Shown: positions 18,672 through 27,401 of the stretch, piece by piece | How positions within the stretch are numbered: position 1 is the stretch's first letter | Layout of the letters: each line of letters opens with the position of its first letter | Source: Actinomycetota bacterium | Lineage (GTDB): Bacteria > Actinomycetota > Thermoleophilia > Solirubrobacterales > 70-9 | Length of the DNA: 64,000 nucleotides | Assembly: GCA_005885405.1 (NCBI GenBank) | Contig: VAYN01000006.1 | Span: 105,002-169,001 of the forward strand | Reading direction: 5' to 3' | Made by a program: the position numbers and the translations under genes | The notes under the pieces: generated by a model | What the model saw: the letters and a program-made list of their open reading frames with translations, nothing else | Databases searched by the model: none | What the model was told of the DNA's origin: nothing

Positions 18672-19406
18672 TCAGGCCGTCTCGCCGGGCGCCTCGCGCC
18701 GTTCGCGGCGGCGGCGGAGCGCCTCGCCCGGCCGCCAGAGGCTGACCAGTCCGGCGACCAGGGTGACCAGGAAGATCTGCCCGATCATCATCTCCAGCCC
18801 GGCGACCATCCGGCCGGGCTGGGCGGCGGGGACGAGGTTGCCGTACCCGGTCGTGGTCAGCGTCGTGTAGCTGAAGAAGATGAAGTCGCTGCCGCTGGGG
18901 TGGGCGACCTCTTCGAAGAAGGCACCGTCCTGGATGCGGTCGATCGTCCCGTAGGCGAAGGTGAAGAGGATCCCCAGCACGGTGTAGACGCTGATCGCTC
19001 CGAGGATCGTGCGGGAGCCGACTTCGGCGCTGGAGACCACCCGCCACAACACCGCCAGCATCGCCACCGCGAGGAGGCAGATTTGGATCACCGAAGAGAT
19101 GTTGAGATAGGTGCGATCGTCGCTCGCGGCGGCGATAACCGCCAGGGCCACAGCCAAGACTGAGAGCCAGAGGGAGGCCCGCACGGCCCTCGGCCTCACG
19201 TGGGAGCTGACCAGGGCGACCACCGAGGTGGTGCTGGTCGCAAGGACGAGGACGACCGCCGACCAGCCGTGGTTGCTCAGCAATGAGGTGAGCACGTAGG
19301 TGAGGAGGACGAGGGCGAGCACAAGCCCGAAGGCATCACGCACCTTCTCCGCCCGCTCCCGCCAGGCCTCCTCGCGGCGGTGGGGGGGCCTGTCTGCCGT
19401 CTTCAT
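18672..19406 (-). CDS. Two-pore-loop-type potassium channel protein
   Basis: This 244-residue membrane protein has about six hydrophobic segments and a pore loop with the potassium selectivity filter TTTGYGN, preceded by FFSYTTL. The pore is followed by a final helix (GLEMMIGQIFLVTLVAGLVSLW) and an Arg-rich cytoplasmic tail. No RCK/TrkA-N domain is present. The first segments look like a reduced voltage-sensor-like domain without the regular arginine ladder. ATG 19406 is preferred; the longer in-frame start would run into the tRNA-Ser gene. A selective potassium efflux or membrane-potential role is inferred. Confidence 0.88.
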   Translation of the reverse strand: MKTADRPPHRREEAWRERAEKVRDAFGLVLALVLLTYVLTSLLSNHGWSAVVLVLATSTTSVVALVSSHVRPRAVRASLWLSVLAVALAVIAAASDDRTYLNISSVIQICLLAVAMLAVLWRVVSSAEVGSRTILGAISVYTVLGILFTFAYGTIDRIQDGAFFEEVAHPSGSDFIFFSYTTLTTTGYGNLVPAAQPGRMVAGLEMMIGQIFLVTLVAGLVSLWRPGEALRRRRERREAPGETA

Positions 19407-19458
19407 GGCTTGGCGTTCGTCCGCTCGGGTCGCATTCCTGCCGCTGCACGGCGGGAAG

Positions 19459-19547
19459 CGGAGGGGGTGGGATTCGAACCCACGAGACGCCGAAAGACGC
19501 CTAACGGCTTTCAAGGCCGCCGCATTCAACCGCTCTGCCACCCCTCC
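19459..19547 (-). tRNA. tRNA-Ser (anticodon TGA)
   Basis: The minus strand folds as an 89-nt type II tRNA. The acceptor arms GGAGGGG/CCCCTCC pair, the D arm contains GCAGAGCGGTTGAATGC, the anticodon loop CTTGAAA gives TGA, a long variable arm follows, and the T arm contains GGTTCGAATCC. CCA is not encoded. The gene reads UCA/UCG codons. Confidence 0.95.
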
Positions 19548-19584
19548 CAGAGCGTTCAGGCTTACTCACTGATTGTATGCGGGC

Positions 19585-20742
19585 ATGCGCCGGCTTCTCT
19601 TCCTCGCCTCGGCGATGATCTTCTTCGACGTCGCCTTTTTCGCGGCGATCGCACCGCTGCTGCCGGAATACGTCGACCAGCTCGGTTTGACCAAGGCGGA
19701 GGCGGGGGTGCTTTCGGCCGCCTACGCGGCGGGGACGCTGGCGGCGTCCCTTCCTGCGGGGTTCGTCGCCAGCCGGATGGGGCCGAAGCGAACGGTGATC
19801 ATCGGCCTGCTCCTGCTCGGCTGCGCCAGCGTCGTCTTCGGCTTCGCCGAGGAAATCCTCCTCCTCGACAGCGCCCGCTTCGTCCAGGGAATCGCCGGGG
19901 CGCTGATCTGGTCCGGGGCGCTGACCTGGCTGATCTCCGCCGCGCCGGAGGAGAACCGGGGCTCGATCATCGGCACCGCTCTGGGCACTGCGGTCGCCGG
20001 AGCGCTCTTGGGGCCGGCGTTGGGCGCGATCGCCGGCTCGATCGGGACCGAGATCGTCTTCAGCTCCGTCCTCTTGGTCATGGTCTTCCTCGCCATCGGC
20101 GCCGCGCGTCTGCCGGAGACCGCCGCTCCCGAAGAGCAGGACCTGGGTGAGGTGATGGCGACGCTGACGAGCAGGCCGGTGGTCGAGGCGGCTGTTTTCG
20201 TCGCGGTGCCCTCGGTGATGTTCGGGGCGATCGAGGTGCTGGTGCCGCTGCGGATCGACTCCCTCGGGGGTAGCCACGGGCTGATCGCAGCCGGGTTCAT
20301 CGCCGGCGCCGGCTTGGAGGCGATGCTGGCGCCGGTCGCGGGGAAGATGTCCGACCGGGTTGGCCGCCGCCTGCCCTACGTGATCGGGCTCTCGATCTGC
20401 GCCTTCGCGATGGTGGCGATCGCGATGGTGCCCTCGCTGGAGGAGGTGCTGGCCGGGCTGATCCTGACCTCACTTGGCGCCGGGCTTTGCTTCGCCCCAG
20501 CCCTGACCCTGATCTCCGACGTCGCCGAGGCGAGCAACCTGCATCAGGGCTTCGCCGCCGGCCTCTCCAACATGGCCTGGGCGTCGGGACAGGTGATCGG
20601 CGGCATCGGCGGCGGCGTCGTCGCCAACTTCACCGGCAACGCGGCGCCGAGCCTGGCGATCTCGCTGCTGCTCGTCTTCACGGTCTTCTACGCCTTCCGG
20701 GCGCTGCAGCCAAACACAGATCCGCACGCGGCCACCGGCTAG
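19585..20742 (+). CDS. MFS transporter (DHA1-like multidrug/metabolite exporter)
   Basis: This is a major facilitator superfamily permease of about 385 residues with 12 predicted membrane segments. The loop 2-3 signature is seen as GFVASRMGPKRTVIIG near residue 60, and its counterpart in the second half as GKMSDRVGRRLPYVIG. The first helix starts at once (LLFLASAMIFFDVAFFAAIAP). The size and motif suggest a proton-driven exporter, perhaps sugar or drug; substrate cannot be assigned. Starts are ATG 19585 or an in-frame TTG four codons upstream; I prefer the ATG. The stop is 9 bp before the lactone oxidase gene, suggesting one transcript. Confidence 0.88.
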   Translation: MRRLLFLASAMIFFDVAFFAAIAPLLPEYVDQLGLTKAEAGVLSAAYAAGTLAASLPAGFVASRMGPKRTVIIGLLLLGCASVVFGFAEEILLLDSARFVQGIAGALIWSGALTWLISAAPEENRGSIIGTALGTAVAGALLGPALGAIAGSIGTEIVFSSVLLVMVFLAIGAARLPETAAPEEQDLGEVMATLTSRPVVEAAVFVAVPSVMFGAIEVLVPLRIDSLGGSHGLIAAGFIAGAGLEAMLAPVAGKMSDRVGRRLPYVIGLSICAFAMVAIAMVPSLEEVLAGLILTSLGAGLCFAPALTLISDVAEASNLHQGFAAGLSNMAWASGQVIGGIGGGVVANFTGNAAPSLAISLLLVFTVFYAFRALQPNTDPHAATG

Positions 20743-20751
20743 GGTCGAGCG

Positions 20752-22071
20752 ATGCCGAGACGCACCGCGAGCGCACCTGGCGAGTGGGTCAACTGGGCCG
20801 GAGACCAGCGTTGCCGGCCGGACCGGATCGTCCGCCCCGCGAGCCGGGAGGAGCTGGCGGAGACGGTCGCCGCGGCGGCGGCCGCGGGTCAGAAGGTCCG
20901 GGTCGCGGGTTCCGGTCACTCGTTTACCGAGACGGCGCTGACCGACGGGGTGATGCTGCGGGTCGAGGCGCTCGGCGGAGTGCTTGACGCCGACCCAGGG
21001 ACCGGCCTCGTCAAGGTCGGCGGCGGCACCGTGCTCGCCGACCTGAATGAGGAGCTGGCCCGCCTCGGGCTGGCGATGGAGAACCTCGGCGATATCGACC
21101 GCCAGACGATCTCTGGGGCGATCTCAACCGGTACGCACGGGACCGGGGCGCGGCTGCGCAACATCTCGGCCCAGGTCGAGGGGCTGGAGTTGATCCTCGG
21201 CGACGGCAGCGTCCGTCACCTCAGTGTCGCAACCCACCCCGAGCTACTGCGGGCGGCGCGGGTCGGGGTGGGGGCCCTGGGGGTGATCACGGCGGTGACG
21301 CTGCGCTGCGTCCCGGCCTTCACCCTGTTGCGGGTCGACTCGCCGCAACCGCGCGAAGAGGTCCTCGACAGCTTCGCCGAGCGGGCCGAGGCGCACGAGC
21401 ACTTCGAGCTCTTCACCTTCCCCTACGACGACTCGGCCCTTGTCCTCGAGCGCAACCGAACTGAGGAGCGGCCGCGTCCCCGCGGTCGCGCCGCCGCCTA
21501 CCTCAACGACGTCGTCTTCGAGAACTGGGCGCTCGGCGCGCTGGCGGGGACTGGCAAGTTGGCACCACGGACGATCCCGGCGCTCTCCCGTCTCGCCGGA
21601 CGCCTCGCCTCCGGCAGTCGCACCAGCGATCGCAGCGACCGCGTCTTCGCGAACGAGCGGCGCGTGCGCTTCACGGAGATGGAGTACGGGGTGCCGCGCG
21701 AGCACGGGCCCGAGGCGGTGCGGCGGGTGATCGAGTGGGTGCGCTCGCATCGCTACCCGGTCTTCTTCCCGATCGAGATGCGGGTTGCCGCCGGCGACGA
21801 CGCCTGCCTCAGCCCCTCGCACGAACGCGACACCGCCTACATCGCCGTCCACCAGTACCGGGGGATGGAGTGGCGCCCCTACTTCAAAGCGGTCGAGGCG
21901 ATCATGGACGAGTACGGAGGGCGCCCGCACTGGGGCAAGCGCCACTTCCAAACCGCCGCAACCCGGGCGCCGCGCTACCCGGCCTGGGCGGAGTTCCAGC
22001 GCGCCCGGGACGTCCTCGACCCAGGACGCACGTTCAGCAACGAGTACACCAAACGCGTCCTCGGTCCATAG
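20752..22071 (+). CDS. FAD-linked sugar-1,4-lactone oxidase (gulonolactone/arabinonolactone oxidase-like)
   Basis: This 439-residue flavoprotein of the VAO family oxidises aldono-1,4-lactones. The FAD-binding region includes VRPASREELAETV, VRVAGSGHSFTETA (residues about 60-73) and ISTGTHGTGARLRN, where His is the usual FAD-linked position. The C-terminal HWGKRHFQTAA motif is diagnostic of the D-arabinono/L-gulono-lactone oxidase group. No signal peptide is present. It lies 9 bp after an MFS gene, and its stop is three bases from the convergent regulator. Substrate preference is not resolvable by eye. Confidence 0.9.
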   Translation: MPRRTASAPGEWVNWAGDQRCRPDRIVRPASREELAETVAAAAAAGQKVRVAGSGHSFTETALTDGVMLRVEALGGVLDADPGTGLVKVGGGTVLADLNEELARLGLAMENLGDIDRQTISGAISTGTHGTGARLRNISAQVEGLELILGDGSVRHLSVATHPELLRAARVGVGALGVITAVTLRCVPAFTLLRVDSPQPREEVLDSFAERAEAHEHFELFTFPYDDSALVLERNRTEERPRPRGRAAAYLNDVVFENWALGALAGTGKLAPRTIPALSRLAGRLASGSRTSDRSDRVFANERRVRFTEMEYGVPREHGPEAVRRVIEWVRSHRYPVFFPIEMRVAAGDDACLSPSHERDTAYIAVHQYRGMEWRPYFKAVEAIMDEYGGRPHWGKRHFQTAATRAPRYPAWAEFQRARDVLDPGRTFSNEYTKRVLGP

Positions 22072-22074
22072 CGG

Positions 22075-24900
22075 TCAGCTCGATTCGGCGTCGCCCTCGA
22101 CTGCCAGTGCGGTCCCCAGTTCTCGACGAGATCGGATATCGAGCTTGTGGTAGGTGGAGCTGAGGTGGGCCTCGACGGTCTTGACAGTGACGAAGAGCGT
22201 CTGGGCGATCTGTCGGTTGGTCATTCCCGAGGCTGCAAGGTCCGCAACGCGACGCTCACTCGGCGTAAGTGACTCCACCCCTATTGGGGTGAAGCGCCGG
22301 ACCGTCTCACCGGTTGCCTCGAGCTCGTCGTGGGCGCGCTTTGCCGCCCGCGCCGCCCCGCACTGACGGGCAAGTTCGAAGCCTAGGCGGAGTGGCTTCC
22401 GGGCTTCCGCCCGACGACCCGCCGAGCGAAGCGCGGCACCGAGATCAACTAGGGCATGGATTCTCTCCAGACGCCGTGGCGAGCTCTCCATCTGGGCCAC
22501 CGCTTCCTGCAACAGCTCGATTCCTTTCTCGCCCTCCTCGACCGCTGCCGCCGCTCGCAGGATATGAGCGGAGGTGGAGGGGGTCCCCCAGCGCCGGGCC
22601 TCAGACACGATGCTGTCGACAAGTTTTCGGGCCTCGGCCTGCTCCCCAGTTGCCATCAATGCTCGAACGGCAAATGGACCGGCCATGGCGCGCGGCCCGC
22701 CGCCGGCGCCAATGGTGTCGGCCTGGGCCCACATGGTGGCGAAGTCCTCGGCGGCCTCCTCGAAGCGCCCCTGCTCAACTCGCAGGTGGGCTCGGAACAG
22801 GAGGATCATCCCGAAGAGGCTGCCCTCGGGCATCGGTCCGGCGGCTACCCCGATGGCTGCCAACTCGGCTTCCGCCGTGTCCAGTTCGTCCCGCTCGATT
22901 AGGACCTCCAGGAAGGGGCCCATGAACATCAACACCAGGGGCACGATGCCGGCTAGTCGCGACAACTCGATGGCCTGCCGCAGGTCTGCCTCGGCCGCGA
23001 TCAGATCTCCGTGGCCGAAGGCGACGATCCCATTGAGGAAGCGCGCCCGCGCGAGATCCGGCGTCGCGCCCCGCTGATTCGCGATTCTCAGCGCGCACTC
23101 CGCGCCGTGGCTCGCCGCCTCCATGTCGTCAGCGGCGACCAGCATCATCACCGACAACGTTGGCGCGGCAAGTTCCGGCTCCTCGGCGAAGATGGCGCCG
23201 TCCTGGCTCAGTGCACGCCGGGCTGCTGCAGACGCTTCCGCGGCAGAACCGTTCACCATCTTCGAGCGGGCTTCCATCGCGGCCGCCAGCCTCCCGGCGG
23301 GGCTGTCCTGGGGGATGTCGGCGTAGTCGCCGACCTCGACCTCTGGGATAGACGGGACGAGCGAGGCAAGCGTGCTCAGCTGCGCCTTGAACTGGAATAC
23401 ACGCTCGATGTCGCCTTCGGCGATCGCGGTTTCGACGGCGTCCTGAAGCAGCGATGCGGTCTCCTCGAAGCGTCCGCTAAGCGCCATCAGCATGGTCAGG
23501 GGGAGAGCCCAGCGCCCCCGCAGATCGGGATCGCGCGCCCAGGCGGCGAGGACGTCGGATTCCACGGCGGGCAGCACGGATTGATCTGCGGCCCGAAAGG
23601 CAGCGGTGAGGAGGGGGGTCAGCACCGCGGCTCGCGATCTCTCCGAGGGCGGCTCAGCCCTTGCCCTGCTCAGGTAGGCGATGGCCGAGCGGGGGGCGCC
23701 GTTTGCCAGCGCCTGTTCGCCCGCCTCGACGAGATCTTCAACGCTCTGTCGCTCACCTCGCGGTTCGCTCGCCAGGAGCTGAGTTGCGATTCGCTCGGCG
23801 CTTGCCCCATGCTCGCGCAGCAACGCCGCGGCTTCGTGGTGAAGGCGGAAGCGGTCCCCGGGGGCGATGCTCGTGTAGACGGCGTTGCGGACGAGTGGAT
23901 GGATAAACCGAGCACCGCTGTCCGGGCCGAAGATGGCAGCGGCGCGCAGTTCGTCCATAGCCCGCTCCCCTGAGCTGAAATCGAGTTGAGCGAGCTCAAA
24001 GGCAATCTGAGGGTCGGTGTCGTCGCCCAAGACGGCGAGAGATCGCGCCACGGTTTCGGCCGCCGGCATGAGCTTTGCGATCCGTGCGCGGACCGACTGC
24101 GCGACCCGTTCCGGTGCTTGTTCCCGAACCGACTCCACCTGTTCGCCGACCGGCTCAATCTTCATATCTAAGAGAGTCCGAATCAGCTCGGAGAGTAGGA
24201 ACGGATTGCCGCCGCTTACCTCATGGCAGGTGAGTGCGAATGTGTGCTCTGGCTGACACCCGAGTTCTTCTGCGAGTAGGGCCGCCGTGGCATCCGCGCT
24301 CAGGGCCGACGGATTTAGATTGCGTACTGAAGTGTCAGTGAGTATTCGCCCCAAGTTCTCTGCCGGTTCGAACTCGTCGGTGCGACTCGTAAGCACAAGA
24401 TGTACTGGAAGCTCGTTTAGGCGGGGCAGAAGAAAGGTGACGTAATCGATCGAGCTTGGATCAGCCCACTGCAGGTCGTCGATCGCGAGCAGCAAAGGTT
24501 TTTGGTCGGCCAGAGCTGCGGTCACCCAATAGAGGCCGTGGAGCACCGCAAAGGAGTCATGCGTCTTGTCCGGGTTGTGGTCGAGTCCCAGCGCCCCACG
24601 CGCGGCATCGCTCCCCTCCAGAAGTACCCGGCGCTGCTCGGCGGACAATCCCCGCAGGCGGGGTTCGAAGAGCTGCCGTACGAGCGCAAAGGGAAAGTCC
24701 CGTTCCAGCTCGGTAGCGCGTGCCGTCAGCACTTCGAACCCAATTGCGCTCCCCTCCGTCTGGGCTTGCCGCAAGAGGCAGGTCTTGCCGAGCCCGGCGT
24801 CAGCCGTTATCGCAACCGCGCCACCGCGACCCGACGCCGCCTCATTCCGGGCGGCAGCAAGCTCTGTCAGCTCCAGCTCCCGCTCTAGAAGTAACGCCAC
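22075..24900 (-). CDS. LuxR-family large ATP-binding transcriptional regulator (LAL type)
   Basis: This 941-residue STAND/LAL-type regulator has an N-terminal AAA-like ATPase with Walker A ADAGLGKT (residues 33-40) and Walker B LLLAIDDLQWADPS near 150. A long helical TPR-like middle runs to about residue 860. The C-terminal LuxR HTH is LTPSERRVADLAASGMTNRQIAQ... with VKTVEAHLSS as recognition helix. Such proteins sense an inducer through the ATPase/TPR region and activate catabolic or secondary-metabolism genes. The start is GTG 24900. GC content drops near its 5' end. It may regulate the convergent lactone oxidase unit or the downstream-flanking racemase-like gene; no target is proven. Confidence 0.93.
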   Translation of the reverse strand: MALLLERELELTELAAARNEAASGRGGAVAITADAGLGKTCLLRQAQTEGSAIGFEVLTARATELERDFPFALVRQLFEPRLRGLSAEQRRVLLEGSDAARGALGLDHNPDKTHDSFAVLHGLYWVTAALADQKPLLLAIDDLQWADPSSIDYVTFLLPRLNELPVHLVLTSRTDEFEPAENLGRILTDTSVRNLNPSALSADATAALLAEELGCQPEHTFALTCHEVSGGNPFLLSELIRTLLDMKIEPVGEQVESVREQAPERVAQSVRARIAKLMPAAETVARSLAVLGDDTDPQIAFELAQLDFSSGERAMDELRAAAIFGPDSGARFIHPLVRNAVYTSIAPGDRFRLHHEAAALLREHGASAERIATQLLASEPRGERQSVEDLVEAGEQALANGAPRSAIAYLSRARAEPPSERSRAAVLTPLLTAAFRAADQSVLPAVESDVLAAWARDPDLRGRWALPLTMLMALSGRFEETASLLQDAVETAIAEGDIERVFQFKAQLSTLASLVPSIPEVEVGDYADIPQDSPAGRLAAAMEARSKMVNGSAAEASAAARRALSQDGAIFAEEPELAAPTLSVMMLVAADDMEAASHGAECALRIANQRGATPDLARARFLNGIVAFGHGDLIAAEADLRQAIELSRLAGIVPLVLMFMGPFLEVLIERDELDTAEAELAAIGVAAGPMPEGSLFGMILLFRAHLRVEQGRFEEAAEDFATMWAQADTIGAGGGPRAMAGPFAVRALMATGEQAEARKLVDSIVSEARRWGTPSTSAHILRAAAAVEEGEKGIELLQEAVAQMESSPRRLERIHALVDLGAALRSAGRRAEARKPLRLGFELARQCGAARAAKRAHDELEATGETVRRFTPIGVESLTPSERRVADLAASGMTNRQIAQTLFVTVKTVEAHLSSTYHKLDIRSRRELGTALAVEGDAESS

Positions 24901-24936
24901 CTCAAACCCTTCCTACCGCTTATAAAGCGTCGATTA

Positions 24937-24956
24937 ATTAGGGTCGATATTAGGGT
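24937..24956. repeat. Direct repeats ATTAGGGT upstream of the LuxR/LAL gene
   Basis: Two identical 8-bp copies (24937-24944 and 24949-24956) start 12 bp apart, in an AT-rich stretch 37-56 bases upstream of the GTG start. The placement suits an operator or activator site. The remaining 190 bases to the next gene show no other clear signal. Confidence 0.4.
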
Positions 24957-25150
24957 GTTCCCCCGTGGCGATCCACTCGGCAAGTGTGGACACTCCGGGT
25001 GATGAGGATGGAAGAGATTGCGAAGGGCGAGCTATTGCCGTCACCACTGCCAAGTGGTAGGGCCGAGAGCAGCGGTGCAAGGGCGGCTCGCCGCCTCGTC
25101 ATTGTCACCCCGGCGGCGAGTCAGCGTCCATCTGCTGACTCGTCGCCTAC

Positions 25151-26359
25151 CTATAGAAAGGTTTTGCCCTCGCCGCGGTAGGTGGGAACCTCGTCGACGA
25201 TGCGGTCGCCTTCGACGAGGAGGAGCGTGTTGAAGCGCTCGCAGAGCTCGCCGGCTTTGGCGTGGCGGAGGTAGACCCGGTCGCCCACCGTGAGAGAGCC
25301 GGCGGGTTCGCCGAGTAGCGGCGTCTGCACCTCGCCGGCGCCCTCCTCCTCGTCGAAGCGCAGGCCCTCGGGAAGCCAGGGAGCGGGGAGGCGGCCAGGG
25401 TTACCGGGGCCGGAGGCGAGGTAGCCACCGCCGAGCGCCGTCGCCACCCAGTCGGAGGGCTTGCGGGTCACCGGCAGGGCGAAGGCGGCGGCGGGGGCGA
25501 GGCTGAAGCGGCTGTAGTGGTCGAAGAGGACGGGCGCGTAGAAACCCGAGCCGGCGGTCACCTCGGTCACCGCCTCCTCGGCCGCGGTTAGTTCGAGGCT
25601 GCCGGTGCCGCCGCCGTTGACGATCTCCAGCTCGACGAACTCGCTCAGTGCTTCGACAATCGCTCCGCGCCGTTCGGCGATTTCAGCCGCCGAGCGCCTC
25701 TGCATGAAGCGGATCGCCGCTCCGCGCAACCGCTGCCCCGGCGGCAGGTCGCCGACGCCAGAGATCTGCCCCTCGTAGGCCATCAGCGCGTCGAGTTCGA
25801 TCTGTGGCCGCTTCTCAATCTCCCGCGCTAGCGCCACCGCCTGCTCGACGGTGTGGATCGGCGAGCGCTTCGGCCCGATCTTGACCCGGCCGCCGAGCCA
25901 CCACCAGCTGGCGTCGACGTCAATGCAGACGCGCAGCGGCGTCGCCCCCTTGCCGAGCACCGACTCGATCATCTCCAGGTGCTCGACGCAGTCGACCATC
26001 ACGATCGGCGCCCCCTCCGACCTCGCCGCCGAGCGCAGCGCAAGCTCTTCCAGCGCCCTCGCGTCGGCAGTGGGGTAGGCGAGCAGCAGGTCCTCGAACC
26101 CCTGCTCGGCCAGCCAGAGAGTCTCCGGCAAGGTGTAGGTCATCAGCCCCTGGAAGCGCGAATCACGCCGCAGGATCGCCTCCATCAGCGCCCGGCAGCG
26201 AATCGACTTCGAAGCGACTCGGACCCTCTTGCCACCGCTCCGCTCCAGCATCGAATCAGCGTTTGCCCACATCGCCTCGAGGTCGACAAAGGCAAACGGC
26301 GCCTCGACCTCGGCGAAGATCCGCTCGTAGCGCTCGTGCGACTGCTCAGGGACGGACAC
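25151..26359 (-). CDS. Alanine-racemase-fold PLP enzyme (amino acid deaminase/aldolase type)
   Basis: This 402-residue protein is of the fold-type III PLP group that includes D-threonine aldolase and D-serine dehydratase. The PLP-binding lysine is expected in VRVASKSIRCRALM (about residues 46-59). The barrel shows LLAYPTADARAL, IVMVDCVEHLEMI and EIVNGGGTGSL, with the phosphate-binding glycines in the last. The C-terminal domain (VGDRVYLRHAKAGELCERFN) carries the His/Cys-containing region found in D-threonine aldolase-like enzymes. The start is GTG 26359. In actinobacteria such genes often sit near sugar-lactone oxidases, as here. The reaction is not certain. Confidence 0.85.
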   Translation of the reverse strand: MSVPEQSHERYERIFAEVEAPFAFVDLEAMWANADSMLERSGGKRVRVASKSIRCRALMEAILRRDSRFQGLMTYTLPETLWLAEQGFEDLLLAYPTADARALEELALRSAARSEGAPIVMVDCVEHLEMIESVLGKGATPLRVCIDVDASWWWLGGRVKIGPKRSPIHTVEQAVALAREIEKRPQIELDALMAYEGQISGVGDLPPGQRLRGAAIRFMQRRSAAEIAERRGAIVEALSEFVELEIVNGGGTGSLELTAAEEAVTEVTAGSGFYAPVLFDHYSRFSLAPAAAFALPVTRKPSDWVATALGGGYLASGPGNPGRLPAPWLPEGLRFDEEEGAGEVQTPLLGEPAGSLTVGDRVYLRHAKAGELCERFNTLLLVEGDRIVDEVPTYRGEGKTFL

Positions 26360-26425
26360 GGCGCCAGCCTATCCGCGCGGGCGGGCGTAGATGGAGGAGA
26401 GGGACAGGTGCGCGGTGACCCTGGG

Positions 26426-27162
26426 TTATGGGCCCCGTTCGGTGCTGCTGATCGATCCGCGATCGACGTACATAGTCAGATTTCCCGACCCGCTGCTCCC
26501 CGCTGAAACCAGGCCGTAGCGCAATCGGTTGAAATCGGCGCGTCCCGCGAAGATGTTCGGGCTGGTGGAAGTTCCTCTGCTTACGCCATCGATCTTGATC
26601 TCGGTCAGGGCTTGGCCGTTGTCTTTGTCCAAGACGGCATGGATCTCGACCCAGTGCCAAGCGTTCTCAGATAAGACGCTGGGTGCTAACGGGCCGGCGA
26701 GAGTCGTGGCGCCTTCATTCGATTCGGCTTGGACGTAGATGTCGTCATTGCTGAAGCTTGCGAAGTTGATGCTCTGCTGTTCGGAAGCTTTATTCAAGGT
26801 TCCGCTGTCCGCGACATACGAGTCCATCCGCTGAAGAAACCGCTGGGGAGGAAGATCGCGGCACCAAACCAGAGATCGTCTCCTTCGTCGATGTGGTTGG
26901 GCGAGTTGCTGTTGAAGATCCCCCGGGCGTATGGAGAGCATTCCGTAGCTTCGATATGAACTTTGAGAGACGCCGCGCCCGGGTACGCCTTGCTCGTGTC
27001 GCGCGCCGCGGTACTGCCGCTGCAGTTCGTGCTCACTTGGTCGAAGTCGTATGGAGAAGTCGTGGGGCTCTCCACGCCGGCAAGCCGAGCGACTACTGAT
27101 GCGTGAGCGCTGCCGCTCCAAAGCAGTAGCGAAAAGATTAAAAAGATCAGAAATCTCTTAAT
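26426..27162 (-). pseudogene. Broken secreted polysaccharide-lyase-like (heparin-lyase/LamG-type) gene
   Basis: Two reading frames join to one protein. The first (27162 down to about 26826) gives a signal peptide, KRFLIFLIFSLLLWSGSAHA, then SPNHIDEGDDLWFGAAIFLP. The second (to 26426) continues DSYVADSGTLNKA, WHWVEIHAVLDKDNGQ and LRYGLVSAG, a concanavalin-like lyase core. Reading one base twice at the CC of 26824-26825 restores GWDSYVADSG, so one G of a GGG run on the coding strand appears lost. The only suitable start is ATT 27160-27162, with AAGG seven bases upstream; it may be a mutated ATG. Base composition is less GC-rich than neighbours. A sequencing error at the run is the alternative. 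Confidence 0.75.
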
Positions 27163-27237
27163 AAATGGACCTTAGGGTCCGCCGGGCAGGAATGCAACCA
27201 CCCTGTCGCAAGTGACCACCGATTCCTGATTTGAAAA

Positions 27238-27326
27238 CGGAGAGGGAGGGATTCGAACCCTCGAGAGAGCTTGCGCCCCCTACTCGCTTAGCAGGCGAGT
27301 GCCTTCAGCCACTCGGCCACCTCTCC
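27238..27326 (-). tRNA. tRNA-Ser (anticodon GCT)
   Basis: The minus strand folds as an 89-nt type II tRNA with acceptor arms GGAGAGG/CCTCTCC. The D arm contains GGCCGAGTGGCTGAAGGC, the anticodon stem-loop CTCGCCTGCTAAGCGAG gives GCT, a long variable arm follows, and the T arm contains GGTTCGAATCC. CCA is not encoded. Confidence 0.95.
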
Positions 27327-27401
27327 ACGTGCGCTCGCGGCGCTGGACCGATTGTAGGTACTGAAGCGAGAGCGGGACGGCTACGTCTAGTCTCAGCGGG
27401 G

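Noticed and set aside
24901..25150. A possible small gene between the LuxR-type regulator and the racemase-like gene
   Set aside because: The only frames are short, without ribosome sites, and overlap the regulator's promoter region; nothing beyond the ATTAGGGT repeats stands out.
27231..27401. An N-terminal extension of pyruvate kinase
   Set aside because: The extension reads through the tRNA-Ser gene; the conserved start is at 27402.
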